Assembly: GCA_039519185.1 (NCBI GenBank)
Contig: CM076848.1
Location: forward strand, 55,392,778-55,456,777
DNA length: 64,000 bases
Reading direction: 5' to 3'
From: Astragalus membranaceus
Lineage: Eukaryota; Streptophyta; Magnoliopsida; Fabales; Fabaceae
The stretch's first letter is position 1, and every line of letters begins with the position of its first letter. Below the pieces are notes generated by a model. That model did no database searches. It saw nothing but the letters and a program-made list of their open reading frames with translations, and was not told the DNA's origin. Positions 14,201-24,462 of the stretch are shown in pieces. Position numbers and translations under genes: made by a program.

Positions 14201-17200
14201 TTCCCTGGACCCAGACCCGCCACAGCAACGAGTCTTGTAGCACCAGGTTGAGCCCAATAGTTATTTTATACCTTTAGTACGTATGCATAATTTATATTAC
14301 CAGTTATAAGGGTCTAATCTTTTTTTATAACAACTATTTTAGAAATAGCTACATTACACACTGACACTGTGCTACTAGCCATAGCCATGAATCACCTATC
14401 ACGGCTATCACTACAAGAACATTATTCACTCTGTTCATAAAGGATCTCCGTAACAAGCAATGCATTGCCTTCATGACCAAGGATGTAAAAATAGTATCTA
14501 ATTCTAAATATTCTCTCTCTACAGAGAGAGCATAGCTATATTGGGCCAAGATCTTTGTTATTCCGCTTGCATTGTAGTCCTACCTCTGTCAATTCTCTGT
14601 TGTGTAATACACGTGGATTCTTCCATTTGCTATCTTGTTTTCTACCTTTCTAAATAATGGTATCAGAGTCTATCCTAAATCTGTTATTGGGCCAATATCT
14701 CTGTTATTCCAATTGCATTTTGTCAATGCTTCGTATGTTAGGAGTTTCACAATGACTAGAGATATGACCTATTTTCTATATTATTTAAAATAATACTATT
14801 AAACCACCGCATTAGCCCATGCTTTAAATGTCCAGCCTTGAGCTTGAGCATGAAGGGTATGAGTCTCACAATGACTAGAGATATAACCTATTTTCTATAT
14901 TCATATAATACAATTCAACCATAACTACTTATTTACATCATTTCTAACACATCTGTGATCATAATCTTGTGAAAATAAAATGAAAATAAAATTATTTTTA
15001 TTAACTAGAGAACAAGCTTGCCTTGATCTGTTTCATCACCAATAGGATAAATTGTTTCGCTTATCAATAATTGCATCACTCGCTCTGCTTTTGAATGGAA
15101 CCTTGATGAATAACCTTTTATAATATTATAAAGCAATAATTCAACACCAAAATCTCGGCATGGAGATGGCTTCTTCACTGCCTCGGCGATGACTCTTCTA
15201 ATTCCTGTCCCATCAAACAATATTACAAGCAATATTAAACCAGGAAGAAATTTATTCTGAAAGTCCTACAAAAATAGTGAAATCGATTGAAAATATAACA
15301 GGCAAGACAGAAAAGGGAAAAAAAATATAAAGTGTAATGAAAAACCATCGATGACATCAATACCTCTTTTGAGCTGCTCATCTGGGGCATTTCTCAAAAC
15401 AAATGACACCGCCTCTGCCATGAATTGTTGAACATACTCTTTTGGATAATACCTCAGTTTTGATGTGACCCTGAAAATATCAAAGAAAAAAACAACTCAC
15501 CAATTAGAGGAATCAGACTTGCAATCAGTGCCACGTAGTTGGCAAAAATACACAATAGTTATCCTGTGAGCCTAGATTAGTTGATTACGACACTTGTTAG
15601 CAACCTCATAGTAGCGGGTTCAACATCCCTAGGTGGAACATTTTTCCTGATCCTCTTTCCCTTCCTTCCTTCAATTTATCTGATTTTTCGTCTATCAATA
15701 TCATCCACAGCCAACATTAATGCTAGGCCAAAATTAGATATTTAAACTTCTGTTCCCACTTGCTTCTATTATATTTCGAGTTCCATATCCTATTTGGTTA
15801 ATATACCCACTTGCTTATTTAGTAGGACTAGGACAGCATCCTTTTATGATACCATAGCCTGAAAGAAAATTTAATTTTGTTTTTCGTTCATTAATCAGAT
15901 TCTGTTGTGAGTGTTGTCATCTTAAGGAAGTCTGGGTCGTTTAAGTTAGGGCCACTTAAAGGTTTCCCCGTGTCTCTTTGGACTACATTATGATTTTACT
16001 ACTTTGCTATAACAAAAATTTAAGTAAGTCTCACTTCAGATTTATAGAAATTATGATTTCTAGGTTTTCGCCCGAACCTACTTTCTGCCACATTACAACG
16101 CACCTTGTATAGAAAACTATTTATTATAGCGATAAATCATATTGTCCAATCAAAGTAAGGGGAGATAGTCTTCAGCTAATTCACCCAATAAATGAGATAA
16201 ACACAGTGTAAGTGGTCAGTCCTTGCCCATATCTCACTGATGCAAATTAAACCTTGGATTTTAACAAAGTGGTGCAAGTAAAGGCATACACATCCCAAGG
16301 ACCCAAAGTATTTCAGGGTTTGCAGAATAGTTAGCATAGCATGGAAAGTAAAAACAAAACTACAAAAACAGGCTCTATCACTCACTTCAGCACCTCTGAT
16401 GGATTGTGTATTAGATATTTCTGCAGATACATCATAATGCACGACCATGACGTGAAGATCTGCATAAAAATAAACATTTCCATAAACTACGCTGATCAAA
16501 GGAGGAATCTACAAAATGAGAAATAGACAATGTCTCCCTGAAAGAAACTTGCCATGATAGATTATACCTGCTCAATTATGTCTGGCTCCCTATCAGTGCC
16601 ACTTTCTAGAAGAGATGCTAAAGAATCAACAATTCTTGGGAAGAACCTAGCGAAACCCAAATCCACAATAAATAAATAAGATAACATGCAAGCATAAACC
16701 ATGCTCAGAAAGAAGCCGTCAAATTACATAAGGAAGACATTTGACAAATGAAATAACAGGAAACACCAAATGGGTGGACATCTAGTCAAAGTGATAAGTA
16801 ACTTACGGAACAAATTCCTCTAGGAGATCTCTAGATAAAGCTGCGATTAACCTGTAAACAAAATGTTGATATTTACTTGCAGCAGCTTCAAACTCACAGA
16901 ACCCAGGAAAACACACACACAGTCACACAGATATCTAGCGAGCAATTAACCAAGTCAAAGGCTACTTGGTTGTTGATACTAGTCAGTACATAACAGAAAA
17001 CAACCAAGTATAAAAATTGTAAACATTTAATCAATTATCTAGAAGCATGGCAAGATGCCCACTATAGTAAAATTTATGAGATTTTCATGATTGAGTTCAA
17101 ATACTCAAAAAGAGTTCCAAACCAATCTATCTGCATATAAAGCCCCACTGAATAACAAGACCTGACAGAAAAATTGGGAGTGCAACAAATCTGTCAAGGA

Positions 17201-18226
17201 GACAAAAATGCTTGTTCTGTTCACATATTAAATGCTACTTTGCCCAAATTTTTCAAAACAAAGATGATTCATGGGTACATTTGATCAGGTAACACGCTAA
17301 AATCCCTACTCAACCAAAATGAAGCAATCCTTAAAATGACTTGCGTACCTGAGAATCGGTTCAAGGGATAGCCTTGCTTTTATGTGCAACTTAGAAAGAA
17401 GCTTTGAGATTAAAGATTCCTTGTGCAACAGCACCAGGGGCAATGTTTGTGTATAAGGCATAACGTCTTCATACAATGAGATGAAATCCTCTGTGGTGTT
17501 CAATTCCTGGATATTGACAGTTAACGCAAATAATCATGAGTAGAGACCAAGCTAACATCTATGGTCCGTGTTTTTTTTTCATAGCACAGGGGTATACAAT
17601 TTTCATCACATAAAAATAATCAATTCGGGATAGTATGGCATAACAAAGAAATAAAAAGAGGGGTTGTAAATTACGACATACCCTCCATTCAATCAGGCAA
17701 TCTCTGAAAAAAGAGGAACCCTCAGACGGCTCAGCTTTGACCTTATCAAGACTTCGATAAACATTGATATCAATATCATCTAATCTCTCGGAGAATGTCT
17801 TAAACTGTAAATCCAATAAAAAAAAGTTAATACAAAAAAGTATGTGAGAACAAATTTTCAACTAGAACTCATAGCTACTTAATAAGTTTAAAGCAAAATT
17901 TAATAGCTAAGAAAAAATTATTATAGCTAACTTAAACAAGTTAAAATAATTGTTCATCAACGCAGGGTTTAGGGTTTTAGTGCCGCCACCAGGAAAAATT
18001 CGGAAATAAAATTGCTAAAATAAAAACTCAATGTTATTGCATGTTCTGAGGCATTTTTGAACTTGAATGAGTTAAATTAAATGACAGTCTGGGTTTGCGC
18101 TTGTCTTTGTGAGTGGTTTGATTTGTGAGGTTGCGGAAAAGAGAGAGGAATGCTTACAACAAAACGGCGACGACCAGGGGACTTGTTGAGAGACTTGACA
18201 GCTTGTGCGTGTGACGGCGTCGCCAT
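1..18226 (-). CDS. UTP20: UTP20 (small-subunit processome component 20), 5' half, 21 exons, continues off the left edge
   Basis: Nucleolar HEAT/ARM-repeat scaffold of the U3 snoRNP/SSU processome, needed for 18S rRNA maturation (DRIM/UTP20 family). Exons read from the sequence, 5' to 3': 18226-18158, 17804-17682, 17506-17349, 16851-16807, 16646-16568, 16459-16386, 15470-15364, 15204-15022, 8285-8082, 6426-6219, 5959-5613, 5178-4998, 4867-4621, 4538-4199, 3896-3716, 3598-3458, 3322-3061, 2940-2482, 2104-1641, 534-398, 297-116; a further exon may start at base 6. Every junction keeps phase, giving 1,397 open codons, about half of the roughly 2,700 residues usual for the family. Start ATG at 18226 gives MATPSHAQAVKSL. 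Recognisable segments are KAEPSEGSSFFRDCLIEWR (exon 2), RCHRKAILTF-type repeats in exon 18 and ELAKQFVDILL (exon 20). All introns are GT-AG except intron 8, whose donor reads GC. Intron 8 (6.7 kb) contains a Ty3 element in antisense orientation. No lesion seen in the exons. Confidence 0.93.
5198..5243 (+). repeat. (GA)n microsatellite in UTP20 intron 11
   Basis: About 23 uninterrupted GA units, with a second short GA run at 5,302-5,317 in a locally duplicated context (the phrase around gaatgtggagtgaagatgag recurs just to its right). Lies between exons 11 and 12. Likely length-polymorphic. Confidence 0.9.
6945..7855. mobile_element. Non-autonomous TIR DNA transposon in UTP20 intron 9
   Basis: The ends form an imperfect inverted repeat (left AGTGTTTTAAAACTCGG, right end inverted AATGTTATAAAACTCGG). 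They are bracketed by an exact direct repeat GGGCCTAA at 6,937-6,944 and 7,856-7,863. Inside the ends, CCGGT/GACTCGG-rich subterminal sequence recurs in both orientations. No transposase coding was seen; the central pyrimidine-rich ORF on the plus strand (7,398-7,583) is not recognisable. The 8-bp duplication fits hAT; a ninth flanking base differs, so MULE cannot be excluded. Confidence 0.75.
8464..8830 (+). repeat. 5' LTR of the intron-8 chromovirus
   Basis: Starts TGATGCGAACG and ends CTTAACA, 367 bp. It differs from the 3' LTR at one base by eye (C at 8,473 against T). Confidence 0.95.
8831..8843 (+). other. Primer binding site of the chromovirus
   Basis: TTGGTATCAAAGC abuts the 5' LTR. 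It matches the initiator-Met tRNA type of PBS (TGGTATCAGAGC) with one substitution. Confidence 0.85.
8867..9667 (+). CDS. gag: Chromovirus Gag (capsid part), closed by an in-frame TAG
   Basis: 266 codons. A basic KKKRRRRR stretch and an acidic stretch precede a retrotrans_gag capsid domain at about residues 95-190, recognisable from LEIPVFEGGEAYNWL, ALNWYQWWEEQHP and FLNGLREEIQTEL. The TAG at 9,665-9,667 is in the same frame as the downstream pol ORF, and the intervening codons stay open. The CCHC-like knuckle therefore falls beyond the stop. Either this copy has a nonsense mutation, or the lineage uses stop readthrough; one copy cannot decide. Confidence 0.9.
   Translation: MVKKSAMEERQDRLEQSFEGLSLELRSQGAAMQSWMEKMERQFTKKKRRRRRAGSSTVTYDDEDEDDDDSSTGTENSGSASLKQRHHYRGRKLEIPVFEGGEAYNWLVKVERYFKVNGVDEEEMLEAVVIALDGRALNWYQWWEEQHPEPSWEDFKQAVIRRFQPSLVRNPLGPILSVKQTGTVMEYREQFEMLIAPLKKSERGMLESIFLNGLREEIQTELKLHNTRGLNALMDRALLIEERNRALRSDSAQLKEKNEGSKWRTS
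9776..12850 (+). pseudogene. pol: Chromovirus Pol: knuckle, protease, RT, RNase H, integrase
   Basis: 1,024 codons from the first internal Met; the open frame itself begins right after the TAG at 9,667. In order: knuckle CFKCGERWGRDHVC near residue 27; aspartic protease LIDCGASSNF with D109; RT with FFDDIL (D446, D447); RNase H with ETDASGKGLG (D592); integrase HHCC finger, then catalytic D846, D906 and E942 with 35 residues between the last two. The frame ends early at 12,850 because one base appears missing near 12,830; the continuing reading is the next ORF. The protease has DCGA where DSGA or DTGA is usual. Confidence 0.92.
12835..13440 (+). pseudogene. pol: Chromovirus Pol C-terminus with chromodomain, shifted frame
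   Basis: Carries the end of integrase (SPRFYGPFEVLEKIG, HPVFHASLLKK) and then a chromodomain at about residues 118-168 (VLVKWKHLPDFENSWEDFED). Chromodomains target chromovirus integration to particular chromatin marks. The frame is offset by one from pol and runs on through the polypurine tract into the 3' LTR before stopping, so the last 25 or so residues are LTR-encoded. Confidence 0.9.
13348..13361 (+). other. Polypurine tract of the chromovirus
   Basis: AGGGGGGAG just upstream of the 3' LTR, the expected plus-strand primer. The sequence before it (caccttgaggacaaggtgaa) recurs before the 3' LTR of the element at 37.4-40.6 kb. Confidence 0.85.
13362..13728 (+). repeat. 3' LTR of the intron-8 chromovirus
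   Basis: 367 bp, starts TGATGCGAATG, ends CTTAACA, followed by the GTATC target duplication. Confidence 0.95.
13734..15021 (-). other. Rest of UTP20 intron 8 with an old LTR/PBS remnant
   Basis: No coding seen. TGGTATCAGAG at about 14,659 has the form of an initiator-tRNA PBS and follows LTR-like sequence from about 14,340. The phrase ttgggccaa-atct-tgttattcc occurs before and after it, as does a later imperfect repeat of tcacaatgactagagatat. I read this as a decayed retrotransposon 5' end; family unassigned. Confidence 0.35.
17969..17977 (-). promoter_or_regulatory. Telo-box (AAACCCTAA) in UTP20 intron 1
   Basis: Exact telo-box on the gene strand, inside intron 1 (17,805-18,157). Telo-boxes with site II elements mark plant translation and ribosome-biogenesis genes. 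Its location downstream of the ATG is less typical than a 5' leader position. Confidence 0.55.
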
Positions 18227-18510
18227 AATCGGAGAACGAGTCTTGCAGTTGCAGCAGCTGAGTTTTAGAGGAATAGTAACAGAGAGAGTAGGGGTTTTCT
18301 GCTCGTCAAGGAATGGAGGGAAGAAACCGACTCAGAGGTCAGCCATCACACAACCGGGACGTAGTTAGAGTCCATTGGGCCAACATTGCGTAATTTGCGT
18401 GCACGGTTACTATTTGCACCCTATCTTCTAATACACCCCACGCCCTTTTCCCTTTTTCCTAAATATACTCTATGTATCGCCCCATCATCCTTGCTTTATA
18501 TATCATTTAT
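18227..18510 (-). promoter_or_regulatory. UTP20 upstream region with a site II element
   Basis: This stretch separates the UTP20 start codon from the Copia 3' LTR, so only about 285 bp of native upstream sequence remain. TGGGCC at 18,376-18,381 matches the site II motif (TGGGCY) that plant ribosomal-protein and ribosome-biogenesis promoters share. No convincing TATA box at a sensible distance. Promoter function is inferred from position and motif only. Confidence 0.5.
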
Positions 18511-18715
18511 CGTAAAAAATAAGAGATAAAAGAACAAGAAGAAGATGAGAGATTTTTATTCACTTCAAGTGTGTCTATATATAAGAGATAGACTTATTTA
18601 TAAGGTAGAAGGGAAGTGAAAGATCAGCCTATGAAGAGCCACTAACAACTCATTACAATGGGAGTAATTAGAAGTAGAAGTGGAAGAGAAGTGGACATTC
18701 ATATTATTCATAACA
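18511..18715 (-). repeat. 3' LTR of the Copia element
   Basis: On the minus strand it begins TGTTATGAATAATATG right after a polypurine tract (CCAAGGGGGAG). It ends near 18,511 in the same TTATCTCTTATTTT sequence that precedes the PBS at 25,278. About 205 bp. Confidence 0.8.
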
Positions 18716-18859
18716 CTCCCCCTTGGATGTCCACCAAGGATATGCCTCATTAAAAAATTACTAGAAAAAACCCAGTGGGAAAAAATCTAGTAAATGAAAA
18801 ATAGTACAATATCCTTTTGTGGGAATTACAAAGTATATTTATTTCTCCCCCTTAGCCAG

Positions 18860-19690
18860 ACAATCATCTTTGAGACGCCAAAGACCAATCTTTTGTACCA
18901 GTTGTTCAAAATTTATTGTTGGGAGTGACTTTGTGAAAAGGTCTACAAGACTATCACATGAGCGAATTTGTTGAATGCTTATATCACAATTCTTCTAAAG
19001 ATCATGAGTGAAGAAGAATTTTGGAGAAATATGCTTTGTTCGATTTCCTTTAATATAACCCTCTTTCAACTGAGCAATGCATGCAGTATTATTTTCATAG
19101 ATGGTTGTTGCATTTATTCTTCCGGAAGACAAACCACAAGTCTCTTGTATGTGTTGAGAGACCTTAACCAAACGCATTCCCGACTTGCTTCATGTAGTGC
19201 TAAAGTTATGCATAATTTGATGATGTTGCTGCTATGGTCTGCTTTACACATCTCCAGAATTTGTTGTACCACCACAAGTAAACAAGTAACCTGTTTGTGA
19301 TCTACCATTATGAGGATCTGACAAATAACCTGCATCTGCATAACATGTTAATTCTAATTTGGGTACTTTGGAATAAAACAACCTCATATTCATTGTACCT
19401 CTAAGGTAACAAAGTATATGCTTGGCTCTGTTCCAATGTCTTCGTGTGGGTGAAGAACTGTATATTGCTAATAGATTGACAGAAAATGATATATCAAGAT
19501 GTGTATAATTAGCAAGGTGCACCAGTGCTCCAATTGCACTGAGATATGGTACTTCGGTACTATGTGGTTCTTCACCCTCTTCGCGAGGCCGAAAGGGATC
19601 TCTCTCCACATCTAGTGATCTAACAACCATTGGTGTAGACAACGAATGAGGATTTGTCCATGTATATGTTCTAAAAGTTGAGAGATTCAC
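18860..19690 (-). pseudogene. Copia Pol C-terminus (RT end and RNase H), frameshifted
   Basis: Reads minus in three frames. First is PYLSAIGALVHLANYTHLDI...YADAGYLSDPHNGRSQTGY (19,690-19,244), then a piece with the LALHEASRECVWLRS signature (19,341-19,114), then ATTIYENNTACIAQLKEGY (19,177-18,995). A decayed C-terminal tail approaches the polypurine tract. These are the standard end of Ty1/Copia reverse transcriptase and RNase H. The frame changes and the absent RT core make it non-functional. Confidence 0.88.
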
Positions 19691-19699
19691 TTCTATTTT

Positions 19700-19890
19700 T
19701 TGTTGGTGATGGTCTATTTATCAACTTCCCTTGTGAACAAGAGGTACATGAAGTGTCAGATATAGTACTAACATTGGTTTATCGCTTCACTAAATAAGAG
19801 AAATGTTTTTTATCTTTTAAAATTGTATGGGTCGTTCCACTATCTGCGAGGTACATATCTCCATTGTCGATGCTAGTGGCAATACTCATT
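19700..19890 (-). pseudogene. Copia protease remnant joined to an integrase scrap
   Basis: MYLADSGTTHTILKD is the Copia aspartic-protease core (D-S-G-T). It is followed within 30 codons by CTSCSQGKLINRPSP, which normally belongs to the pre-integrase region hundreds of residues later. Hence internal deletion. The rest to 18,860 jumps straight to late RT. Confidence 0.75.
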
Positions 19891-20149
19891 CTATCCAAAA
19901 ATAAAAAAAATGATGAGAGATAAGCATGAGAAAGAATAGAAACTTTACAATCAAATTATTTGAACATAATCTTTGAAAGTTGAAAACACACTGAAATATA
20001 AAGCTTTATTATTATTATTATTAGCATAGGAAATTCAAAATATAACACAAAAATTTAATTATCATAGGAAACTCAAAGACACTCTTAAACTTAAAATTTT
20101 ATTCTTATTGGAATATTTAGGGAAATCTACTTCTTGACTATACTTCAAT

Positions 20150-20485
20150 CTACAATAAGGTGATAAATATTTTCATCAGGATCAGCAAAGAAATCGGCAA
20201 CATCCAAGTGAGTAACATCTATATTACCATCATGTTCATAAGCAAAATTTGTCTCAATCCTTTTATCTTTATTTTTAAGTGATTGTTGATAGAAATCAAC
20301 AAGACGTTTTGGTGTATGACAGGTACGACTCCAATGACCTCTGCTTCCACAACGGTAGCAAATATTTTTATTATTTTTTCTACTCTACCCACGTTTGTCA
20401 TTCTTTCCAACATTTTTCCACTTCTGGTGAAAAGATGTGTTCTTGTAATTTCCACTGCGACTATGATCAAGAACGTGACCACGAC
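20150..20485 (-). pseudogene. Copia Gag C-terminus with CCHC knuckle
   Basis: Minus-strand reading gives ICYRCGSRGHWSRTC, a CX2CX4HX4C nucleic-acid binding knuckle, then THLDVADFFADPDENIYHL. A stop and a frame change lie upstream of the knuckle. The Arg/Gly-rich lead-in to the knuckle is interrupted by the element at 20,486-21,839. Confidence 0.8.
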
Positions 20486-21839
20486 TAGAGCCGTCAATTT
20501 GGCCCATGTGGGCCAGGCCAGCCCCCACATGGCCCATGGGCCTAAAAGCCCACATTTCAAAAACCCACGGAGGCCTCAAGCCCCAGTGGGCCAGGGTCAG
20601 CCCAAGGCCCTTAATTTTATGTTTTTGCAACGAAACTGAAAATTACCCACAGACCTATGTGGGCTTCGACCTAGGCCGGCCCATGAACCCCAAAAATTTA
20701 TTTACTTTCTTACAAAAAACTGGAAATTACAAGTCCTCCCGTTGTCCTTCGTTAGTCTTGAAAACTAAAATAAATTTTGGTATTTAACTTACCTGAAGAC
20801 TCAACAGAAATGCTTGTATACCAAATGGAAAACGTTTTCCTACATTTAACTTGTTCTTTTCTCTTATCTATAACTGATAATTATCTAGGAAAATGACTAT
20901 GAGCTGGAGTTTTTTCTCTTATAAATAGCTACTACCAGTATATAATAAAACAACATAAATCAAAAGCAACTTTATATTTCCTCCTTCTGATAACTTATCT
21001 ATATCTACATATATAAATATATATCTAGTAAATTTTTTTAATTTCAGCATTTATGAAGACTTTTTGATAATAGAAAGGACAAAAAAAGCTAAGGCAGAAT
21101 TTTTTGGTTAAATAGATGGAAGCCTCTAGTTTGTTTGTTTGGTGGTGATAGTTGGTGATGGTGATAGTGATAATTGTGAGAAAGAAAATGATGTTGTGGT
21201 GGTGGTTATGGTAGTGAGAGGGATAAGGAGGTGGTGGTGCTAGTGATGGTAAAGAGGGAGGGGAGGTGAAAGAATAAAAGTAGGGGTTCGAAAAGAATGA
21301 GCCAAAAAAATGAGGTTGGTGGTGATAGTAGGTGATGGGGTGGTGATAGTTGAGAGAGAGAGGGAGAGAATGAGGTTGTGGTGGTGTTGGTGGTGAGTGG
21401 AAGGTGGTGATGGTGGTGGTGGTGGTGAGAGGGAGAAGGAGGTGGGAGTGAGGGAGAAGAGGGAGGGGGTGAAAAAATGAAAGTGGAGGTATAAATAGTG
21501 GGAAAAGAGATGGTGGTGGTGGTGGTGGTGGTGAGTGGGAGATGGTGGTGGTGGTGGTGATGGTGGTTATGGTGAGAGGGAGAAGAAGGTGGTGGTGAGA
21601 GGGAGGGAGAAGAGGAAGGGGGGTGAAAAAATGAAAGTGCAGGTGTAAATAGTGGGAAAATAATGAGAAAAAAATTTGGGGACCATCCCACAAAGCCCTG
21701 GCCCTAACCCACTAAAAATTTTAAAAGTGTGGGTTGGGGCTAAAACAAAGCCCCATTAATAGGGGGCTTCAATTTTATGGGGATTGATTGAGGGCTAATG
21801 GGGCTGGGCTTGGAGCTTGGGGCCAAATTGACAGCTCTA
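20486..21839. mobile_element. hAT-like non-autonomous element inside Copia gag
   Basis: Ends are inverted: TAGAGCCGTCAATTTGGCCC at the left, TAGAGCTGTCAATTTGGCCC on the other strand at the right. Subterminal GGGCC/GGCCC clusters are typical of this hAT-type family. Gag RG-rich coding resumes on both sides. The flanks (gtgaccacgac and atgtccacaac) look like a diverged target duplication, not a clean one. The interior at 21,130-21,620 is a GGT/GAGGG-rich minisatellite; its long minus ORF of Pro/His/Thr is low complexity and not a gene. Confidence 0.65.
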
Positions 21840-22325
21840 ATGTCCACAACCATAGCCACGACCACGACCACGAGTTTGCCCATAGTGATCGTGTGTACAT
21901 TCACTTATGGGAATGGAGCAGTGCCAGTGGGACGAGCTTCATGATTTTTCATCAAAAGTTCATTATTTTGCTCGGCCACAAGAAGGCAAGAAATCAAGTC
22001 AAAATATTTCTGAAAGCCTTTTTCTCGATATTGCTGCTGTAGGAGCACAATAGATGCATGAAAAATGGAGAATGTTTTTTCTAACATATCTTCATCATGA
22101 CTTTGTCTCCACATAATTGCAATTGGGAAATGATTCTAAATACTACCGAATTATAAGCAATTACACTTTTAAAATCTTGTAAACGCAAATGCATCCAATC
22201 ATAACGAGCTTTTCGGGGATAATAGATTTTTGGTGCTCGTATCTTTCTTTTAAATTGATCCAAAGGACATGTGGGTCTTTTACCGTAAGATATTCATTTT
22301 TAAGATCCTCGTGAAGATGGTGAAG
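21840..22325 (-). pseudogene. Copia Gag central domain (copy B)
   Basis: UBN2-type Copia Gag: RYDWMHLRLQDFKSV (22,263-22,081) then DEDMLEKTFSIFHASIVLLQ and LLVAEQNNELLMKNHEA (22,114-21,905), then Arg/Gly repeats up to the hAT-like insertion. Frame changes between the two halves. Confidence 0.85.
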
Positions 22326-23150
22326 AACACTAAATTGAATTAAAGGTTTGGTATTTTATTAGAGTGGACCTATTAGTGTCGTGGATGATAGCTAGACATT
22401 TAATTGTATTCCCTCGTACTAACATTACAAGACCGGGACTTTATAAATTAAAGCAAACAATCATGGTGATATAAAACTATAATGGCTAAAGTGCTCCCGG
22501 GGTCCTTTATCTTTATTTAAAGTAACGATTTAGTCATTTATCTTTTTTTTGTCCCAAGTCAGTCCTTTATGTTTTAAATTTTTGCCACATAAATCCTTTT
22601 CCGTTAACAGTGTTGATTTATGTGTCAAAAAAGGATTTATGTGTCAAAAATTTGAAACATAAAGGACTGATTTGGGACAGAAAATGATTTATGTGTCAAA
22701 AATTTGAAACATAAAGGACTGATTTGGGACAAAAAAAAGATAAAGGACTAAATCGTTACTTTAAATAAAGATAAGGGACCCCGGGGGCACTTTAGCCAAC
22801 TATAATCTATATTGTTTTCTGCTATATAAGAAATACAATAAAAAATGAGATTAAAGCACCACTAATTAGTTTATGTGGCAAAGGCTACACCAGTTCACAG
22901 ACTCATAATCGAAATCAATAAAAAAATCTACTAGAAAATGAATGTAAGACTATAGAAAGCACTCCAATACAAAACTTCCATATTCTAAACCATGTCATAT
23001 TAAATACACCAATCCTTCCATATTCACAATTATCTAAGGAAAAAAGAATTCATATAAAATATTACAAGGTTCCATGTGTTCTTGCGGATTCTGCAATGAT
23101 CACTAGCCACTAAATTAAAATCCATCTAACAGTAGACATCAAGATAATCA
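22326..23150 (-). repeat. Copia leader segment, copy 1 of a direct duplication
   Basis: About 500 bp (after removing the MITE within it) matches 24,463-24,960 at well over 90% by eye, in the same orientation. Both copies start AACACTAAATTGAATTAAAG and end CATCAAGATAATCA. Each is followed, on the element's strand, by gag sequence, although an insertion intervenes in the second copy. Confidence 0.85.
22484..22797. mobile_element. MULE-type MITE with an exact 9-bp target duplication
   Basis: 314 bp. Long inverted arms start GGCTAAAGTGCTCCCGGGG and, on the other strand, GGCTAAAGTGCCCCCGGGG. AACTATAAT flanks it at 22,475-22,483 and 22,798-22,806. The paralogous segment at about 24,610 has one uninterrupted AACTATAAT and serves as the empty site. 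A 9-bp duplication indicates a Mutator-like transposase. A short direct duplication lies in the middle. Confidence 0.9.
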
Positions 23151-23378
23151 ATCACTTTTTCTCCACATAATTGCAATTGGGAAGTGATTCTAAATACTGC
23201 ATAATTATATGCAGTTACACTTTTAAAATCTTGTAAACGCAAATGCATCCAATCATAACGAGCTTTTGAGGGGATAATATATTTTTGGTGCTCATATCTT
23301 TCTTTTAAACTGATCCAAAGGACATGTGGGTCTTTTACCATAAGGTATTCATTTTTAAGATCCTCGTGAAGATGATGA
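23151..23378 (-). pseudogene. Copia Gag fragment (copy A)
   Basis: Second copy of the Gag segment KARYDWMHLRLQDFKSV through QLCGEKV, nearly identical to 22,120-22,325. It ends abruptly at both sides, joined to leader copy 1 on its 3' side and to a CACTA remnant on its 5' side. Confidence 0.85.
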
Positions 23379-24368
23379 CGAGCTTTTTAAGATCATCTTA
23401 GTTATTGTTATTCAGAGTATGTATGAAAACATCTAGTTACTTCTTTGTTGGCTTTCATTGTTGTTGGCCTTTTTTGGTTTCATATTTCATGTTAGGCTAT
23501 TATTACTTTTGAAATGGATGGTAGACTTAGACTTTTATCATTAGTAATCAATATATTTGGACTGTTTATCTTCTCATTGTGTATGGGTACCATAAAATTT
23601 GAATGCTATTGACAAATGACAAATATTAGGTGACTATAATGTAAAAATGAAATTTAAAAACAAAAATATGAAGTTAGCTACGGCTAAACCGTAGTTAAAT
23701 ATTGACAAGATGCGCGCGATCCAATCATAACGAGCTTTTTAAGATCATCTTAGTTATTGTTATTTAGAGTATGTATGAAAACATCTAGTTACTTCTTTGT
23801 TGGCTTTCATTGTTGTTGGCCTTTTTTGGTTTCATATTTCATGTTAGGCTATTATTACTTTTGAAATGGATGGTAGTCTTAGACTTTTATCATTAGTAAT
23901 CAATATATTTGGACTGTTTATCTTCTCATTGTGTATGGGTACCATGAAATTTGAATGCTATTACAAATGACAAATATTAGGTGACTATAATGTAAAAATG
24001 AAATTTAAAAACAAAAATATGAAGTTAGCTACAGCTAAATCGTAGTTAAATATTGACAAGATGCGCGCGAATTTCCCGCGCCTAGATAGCCACGCTTCGA
24101 ACCGTGGCTAACATAGGCGTGTTACAAAACCAAATAGATGATTTGGCCACCGGATAACCGTAACTAAGTAACACTGTAACCGTGGCTAACAACATGTCTC
24201 CACGGTTGCTGTACCCGTGGCTACCGAGGAAAAAGACCGTGGCGAAAATTTGGCAATGCCACGTCCTTTCACGGTTACATAGACCGTGGCTAAGCCTGTT
24301 CGCCACGGTGATTGGGCCTGTTCGCTACGGTTTTGACCTGTGGCTAATCACCGTGTTTTTTGTAGTGA
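23379..24368. mobile_element. CACTA remnant with one terminus and an internal 352-bp tandem repeat
   Basis: The right end, read inward, is CACTACAAAAAACACGG at 24,368, followed by many ACCGTGGCTA motifs in both orientations (24,090-24,345), the subterminal repeats of a CACTA/EnSpm family. No matching left terminus was found. Bases 23,379-23,730 are repeated in direct orientation from 23,731 to about 24,070 with few changes. No transposase coding. Confidence 0.7.
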
Positions 24369-24462
24369 GAAAACATTTATTAGTGATATGTAAATATCAA
24401 TCAAAACCGGTAAAATCAACAATATTTTTTTATGCAACTTACATATTTGATGTGATCACATA

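Noticed and set aside
21025..21693. Long minus-strand ORFs rich in Pro, His and Thr
   Set aside because: They translate a GGT/GAGGG minisatellite inside a non-autonomous transposon in two frames at once; low complexity, not a gene.
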